Assembly (NCBI GenBank): GCA_002118135.1
Contig: BDIU01000358.1
Location: forward strand, 124,001-188,000
DNA length: 64,000 bases
Source of the DNA: Trebouxia sp. TZW2008
Lineage: Eukaryota > Chlorophyta > Trebouxiophyceae > Trebouxiales > Trebouxiaceae
Reading direction: 5' to 3'
In this document: piece by piece, positions 62,537 to 64,000 of the stretch
How the letters are laid out: each line of letters opens with the position of its first letter
Position numbering within the stretch: the stretch's first letter is position 1
Program-made: the position numbers and the translations under genes
Notes under the pieces: generated by a model
Seen by the model: the letters and a program-made list of their open reading frames with translations, nothing else
Told to the model about the DNA's origin: nothing
Database searches by the model: none

Positions 62537-64000
62537 ATGAATCGCAGCACCAAGCTCAAACCGCTCGCTCCGCGTCCGGTCATTGATCAGGGCTGTCATC
62601 AGATCATGTCGTACCCGTGTCCATCACTAGCGGCGGACGCACGCAATGGATTGATCAACAGGCATGCGTTCGTGGGAGCGAATTTAGGAGTCCACGCATC
62701 ACCCCTCGAAGCAGTAACGAGCATGGACCCAAAAGATTATGTGTGGGGCGGCGGACATGGCATGCCATTCTACGGCTGTCAACCTTCTGCTTGCGTCCCT
62801 GGATCGGGCTACTACTACCCGCAGGAATATCCACTGCACACTGGTAGGTCAAGGCAGCGCTCAATTGCGAGCTGATCTGCAAATATCTGCTGCAGCACAA
62901 AAGCCTGCCTGTGGTCATAGCACCAACAAATGTGGTCTGTGCTTTCCTACAACCTATCAGCACGTGTTGCTTCTTGCAGGGTACGCTCAGCAGTTCCCGC
63001 CAATCACTGGCATGCCCGCAGCCTCACAACCATGTGCATCTACCACAAACTGTTTGCCGTACCTTGGCGGTGCACCACAAGCGAGCAGCAAGGCAGATGT
63101 GAACTGCCAAGCTAATGGCTTGTGCGATGCACAATCTTCTGGTCACCAGGTGCGTTAATATTTCCAAACACTGTGACGCACATGCAAACACCCAAACAAT
63201 AAGCAGCGTAAATACATGTGCGATTCACAATCTCCTGGTCATCAAGTGCGACGCTTTTGCCTAACACTGTGATGTATATGCACAAACACACAAACAAGCA
63301 ACACCATGCATGCATGGCAACACTGCCCCACAGGCAAGCAGCAAGGCAGATGTGAATTGCCATGCTAGTGACTTGTGCGATTCACAATCTCCTGGTCATC
63401 AGGTGCGATGCTGTTGCCTAACACTGTGATGTGTATGCAAACACACAAACAAGCAACAGCATGCATGCATGGCAACACTGCCCCACAGGCAAGCAGCAAG
63501 GCAGATGTGAATGCCATGCTAGTGGTTTGTGCGATTCACAATCTCCTGGTCATCAGGTGCAATAATGTTGCCCAACACTGTGATTTACGTGCAAACACAC
63601 AAGCAACCATCAGCATGAATGCATGGCAATACTGCCCCACAGGCAAGCAGCAAGGCAGATGTGAATTGCCATGCTCATGAGTTGTGCAATGCACAGTCTT
63701 CTGGCCAGCATGTGCGATGATGTTGCCGAAAACCGTGATGCATGTGCAAACAAACAGGCAGAATATAGTATCAATCATTGGCAAAACTGCACACCTCACC
63801 TGACAGCTCCGTCTACTGGAGGCAGAAGGTCTGTACATCACTTGCTGTTCCCTGTCAGAGCATGCTGTGTCCTCAGGCTGCAGATATTTGCAGATGAGTT
63901 GTTCCTGAAAGTCACAAGCAAGCAAGCCCATGACTTGTTTCCAGCCCATGTGCTGTTAAATTCATTGATGTCAGCAGATGTGATTCAGAAGCTGACAGCA
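62537..64000 (+). CDS. Unknown Cys/Gly/Pro-rich protein with repeated cassette exons (runs off the right edge)
   Basis: Exon 1 (62537-62843) encodes 102 residues with GGGHGMPFYGCQPSACVPGS and tyrosine-rich YYYPQEYP. Exon 2 (62980-63149, phase-matched) encodes 57 more, ending ASSKADVNCQANGLCDAQSS then GHQ. The end of exon 2 then recurs as stand-alone units, each with its own acceptor and donor: 63334-63402 (69 nt, open), 63489-63556 (68 nt, frameshifted) and 63643-63711 (69 nt, open). A partial unit lies at 63210-63247. No family was recognised. Spaced cysteines and absence of a signal peptide or membrane helix are the visible traits. The gene's 3' end is outside the window. Confidence 0.55.
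63150..63715 (+). repeat. About 155-bp tandem units carrying a 69-nt cassette exon
   Basis: Units share CACACAAACAAGCAA, GCATGCATGGCAACACTGCC and the cassette GCAAGCAGCAAGGCAGATGTG. The CCACAG acceptor is intact in three units. The donor is CAG|GTGCGA in the first, CAG|GTGCAA in the second and CAT|GTGCGA in the third. Confidence 0.93.

Overview
This is nuclear DNA of a plastid-bearing eukaryote, most likely a chlorophyte green alga (possibly trebouxiophyte). The evidence is dense GT-AG introns with a few GC-AG introns, a ferrochelatase carrying the chlorophyll a/b-binding tail of the plastid enzyme, a protein with a bipartite thylakoid-lumen targeting sequence, and TGTAA (the usual green-algal polyadenylation signal) downstream of several stop codons. 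There are no operons and no bacterial-style genes. No tRNA or rRNA gene was recognised by eye, without an exhaustive scan.

Layout. 1-216 (-): first exon of a short-chain dehydrogenase (SDR), divergent from 676-3206 (+), a complete 7-exon SDR. 4063-9294 (+): 8-exon membrane-anchored aldo/keto reductase fused to an ShKT domain. 9841-20395 (+): long gene joining three hydrophobic segments, an Ala/Ser/Pro-rich region and a protein kinase domain. 21053-21783 (-): small unknown gene. 22199-23931 (-): thylakoid-lumen protein, head to head with 24196-24553 (+), ribosomal protein bL31. About 25002-26405 (-): hypothetical gene. 27005-56694 (+): subunit APC1 of the anaphase-promoting complex, reconstructed as 37 exons and 2,177 codons over 29.7 kb. 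An intronless acyl-CoA-binding-protein gene is nested antisense in one APC1 intron, and a 5'-truncated non-LTR retrotransposon with target-site duplications sits in another. 57322-60849 (-): ferrochelatase. 62537 to the right edge (+): unknown protein with repeated cassette exons.

The outstanding feature is structural. At least two dozen exons in seven genes are flanked by decayed tandem copies of themselves, with units of about 100-190 bp. The copies have a polarity: those upstream of an intact exon carry its 5' part with the acceptor site, and those downstream carry its 3' part with the donor site. Tandem duplication has therefore repeatedly straddled exon-intron junctions, inflating introns and planting decoy splice sites. 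APC1 is only about 22% coding as a result. In two places the copies stay open, in frame and spliceable: alternative last exons of the SDR, and 69-nt cassettes in the rightmost gene.

The genes are unrelated housekeeping functions (redox enzymes, signalling, photosynthesis, organellar translation, cell-cycle ubiquitin ligase, haem synthesis) and form no pathway. Exon models were built by hand from splice consensus, phase continuity and family similarity. The phase sums close exactly for SDR, aldo/keto reductase, kinase, lumen protein, bL31, APC1 and ferrochelatase.
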